A stretch of 64,000 bases of DNA from Himantopus leucocephalus (lineage: Eukaryota > Chordata > Aves > Charadriiformes > Recurvirostridae): assembly GCA_003993805.1 (NCBI GenBank), contig RSEF01000014.1, positions 2,729,941 through 2,793,940 of the forward strand, given 5' to 3'. The translations under genes were made by a program, and so were the position numbers. Positions 63,110-64,000 of the stretch are shown one piece after another. The notes under the pieces are model-generated. The model was not told the DNA's origin. It saw only the letters and a program-made list of their open reading frames with translations, and did not search any database. Positions within the stretch are counted from its first letter, which is position 1, and every line of letters starts with the position of its first letter.

Positions 63110-64000
63110 CTAAAGGAATAAAAAGAAGGTTTAACTATACCAGTTCCTCAAAACACCCTATGCAAAAAATTATTTATCATTCCTGAGAAGTATCAAAGAT
63201 TTGGCGTTTTTTTGTTTGCTATGATTTTTTTTTTTTAATTATGTAAAAGCCCCTTGTAAACATCTCGGCTGAAAAATTACCAGGTAATCATCTTCAATAT
63301 AAATGTCTGATTAACATCAGCAGTAGCTTCATAGGCATATGCTGAAGCAACATGAAGATATTTGTGCGCTACAAAAAGGGTAGGTAGATAAGCAATACCT
63401 GACTATCAAAAATGAGGAGATGAAAGAGGGCTAAGAGGATTCTTCTATTTTTAATTTTATTTTGTAAATTTGGCTTCGTTCTAAAGAGAGCATGCTCCTG
63501 TAACACTGGTAATTAGAGACAAAACTTTATCTTTTCTAGTTCACTTGCTATTTATATCTTATTATTCACATTATTTCACATACCCGATTTCACTACATAA
63601 TTATAGTCCCTAGAGTTTGAATCCAAACATGTAATACTGGTATCATGTCAGAGCACACAGTTGTATTACCCTTTTAGAATTCTTGTTTATTGCCAAATCA
63701 TCAGAAATAGTTTCAGCTGTAAGAATACATTTGCTAAAAAAAAAAAACCAACTCATTCCTTCTTTATGCGTATTTACCTGAAACAAGTAACTTACCCAAT
63801 AAATGCAGAAAAATGAACAGAGGGAGCTTGGAGCGTGCTTATGCAGACCCCAAGTAAACAAAAGCTTTTTTTTTTTTCTTCTAAATTCTTGTGTACAACC
63901 AACACCAATTATCAATACTCTCAAAAACTGTGAGCACAGATCAAACGTTATGTAAGTGCTAAATATTACTGAACAGTTGTGAAAACTCATTTGTTAAAAA
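62295..64000 (-). other. ZC3H7A: ZC3H7A intronic sequence to the right edge
   Basis: Apart from the exon at 63045-63109, this is intronic. The exon that should precede it (ending with a split codon for Asp) was not found before position 64000, so the intron continues past the window. No other feature is visible. Confidence 0.6.
63045..63109 (-). CDS. ZC3H7A: ZC3H7A exon (first visible)
   Basis: It encodes DLSSSASRDGTPTLSSNNSP and ends LF. Acceptor CCTTTAG, donor TTT|GTAAG. The Ser-rich linker aligns with human DLSTSTSREGTP. The preceding exon is outside the window. Confidence 0.85.

Noticed and set aside
63643..63990. 115-residue minus-strand frame at the right edge as a further ZC3H7A exon
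   Set aside because: Its translation does not resemble ZC3H7A and it contains low-complexity Lys and Phe runs from poly-A/T tracts.
1..64000. Search for CRISPR arrays, operons, phage genes or tRNA/rRNA genes
   Set aside because: No regularly spaced repeats, bacterial-style gene packing or convincing RNA gene was seen. The window is an ordinary conserved vertebrate locus.

Overview
The window is vertebrate nuclear DNA, almost certainly from a bird. Genes are split by GT-AG introns, two promoters sit in CpG islands, and repeat density is low. One intron holds a solo LTR of a type I recognise from Neoaves genomes, and another holds an old CR1-like LINE remnant. There are no operons, CRISPR arrays, phage or bacterial genes. 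The gene order SNN (+), TXNDC11 (-), ZC3H7A (-) matches human 16p13.13, where LITAF would lie further left.

Layout. Positions 1-3300 are intergenic and include a 100-N assembly gap (775-874). A CpG island (about 3400-4720) holds the SNN promoter, with an inverted CCAAT box, a TATA-like box and a non-coding first exon ending at 4046. After a 7.9 kb intron the whole stannin reading frame lies in one exon (11988-12251), followed by a long 3' UTR to about 14730. TXNDC11 runs on the minus strand from 48935 to 14759. I could place all 12 coding exons with consistent phases, giving a 915-residue protein. A second CpG island (about 48170-49290) is its promoter. ZC3H7A, also on the minus strand, occupies 51150-63109. 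Its last 13 coding exons (603 residues) are present; the 5' exons with the TPR region lie beyond the right edge.

How the genes relate. They are neighbours rather than a pathway: a small tin-sensitive membrane protein (SNN), an ER membrane thioredoxin-fold protein (TXNDC11) and an RNA-binding zinc-finger protein (ZC3H7A). SNN and TXNDC11 converge, and their poly(A) signals are only 19 bases apart on opposite strands, so their mRNAs probably overlap tail to tail. TXNDC11 starts 0.5-1.5 kb downstream of the ZC3H7A 3' end on the same strand.

I found no wholly new system. The best leads are the SNN/TXNDC11 3' overlap, an ERSE/UPRE-like element in the TXNDC11 promoter, a changed residue pair before the CGFC motif of TXNDC11, structured motifs in the SNN 3' UTR, and five isolated N bases that all lie beside long G or C homopolymers and are probably assembly scars.
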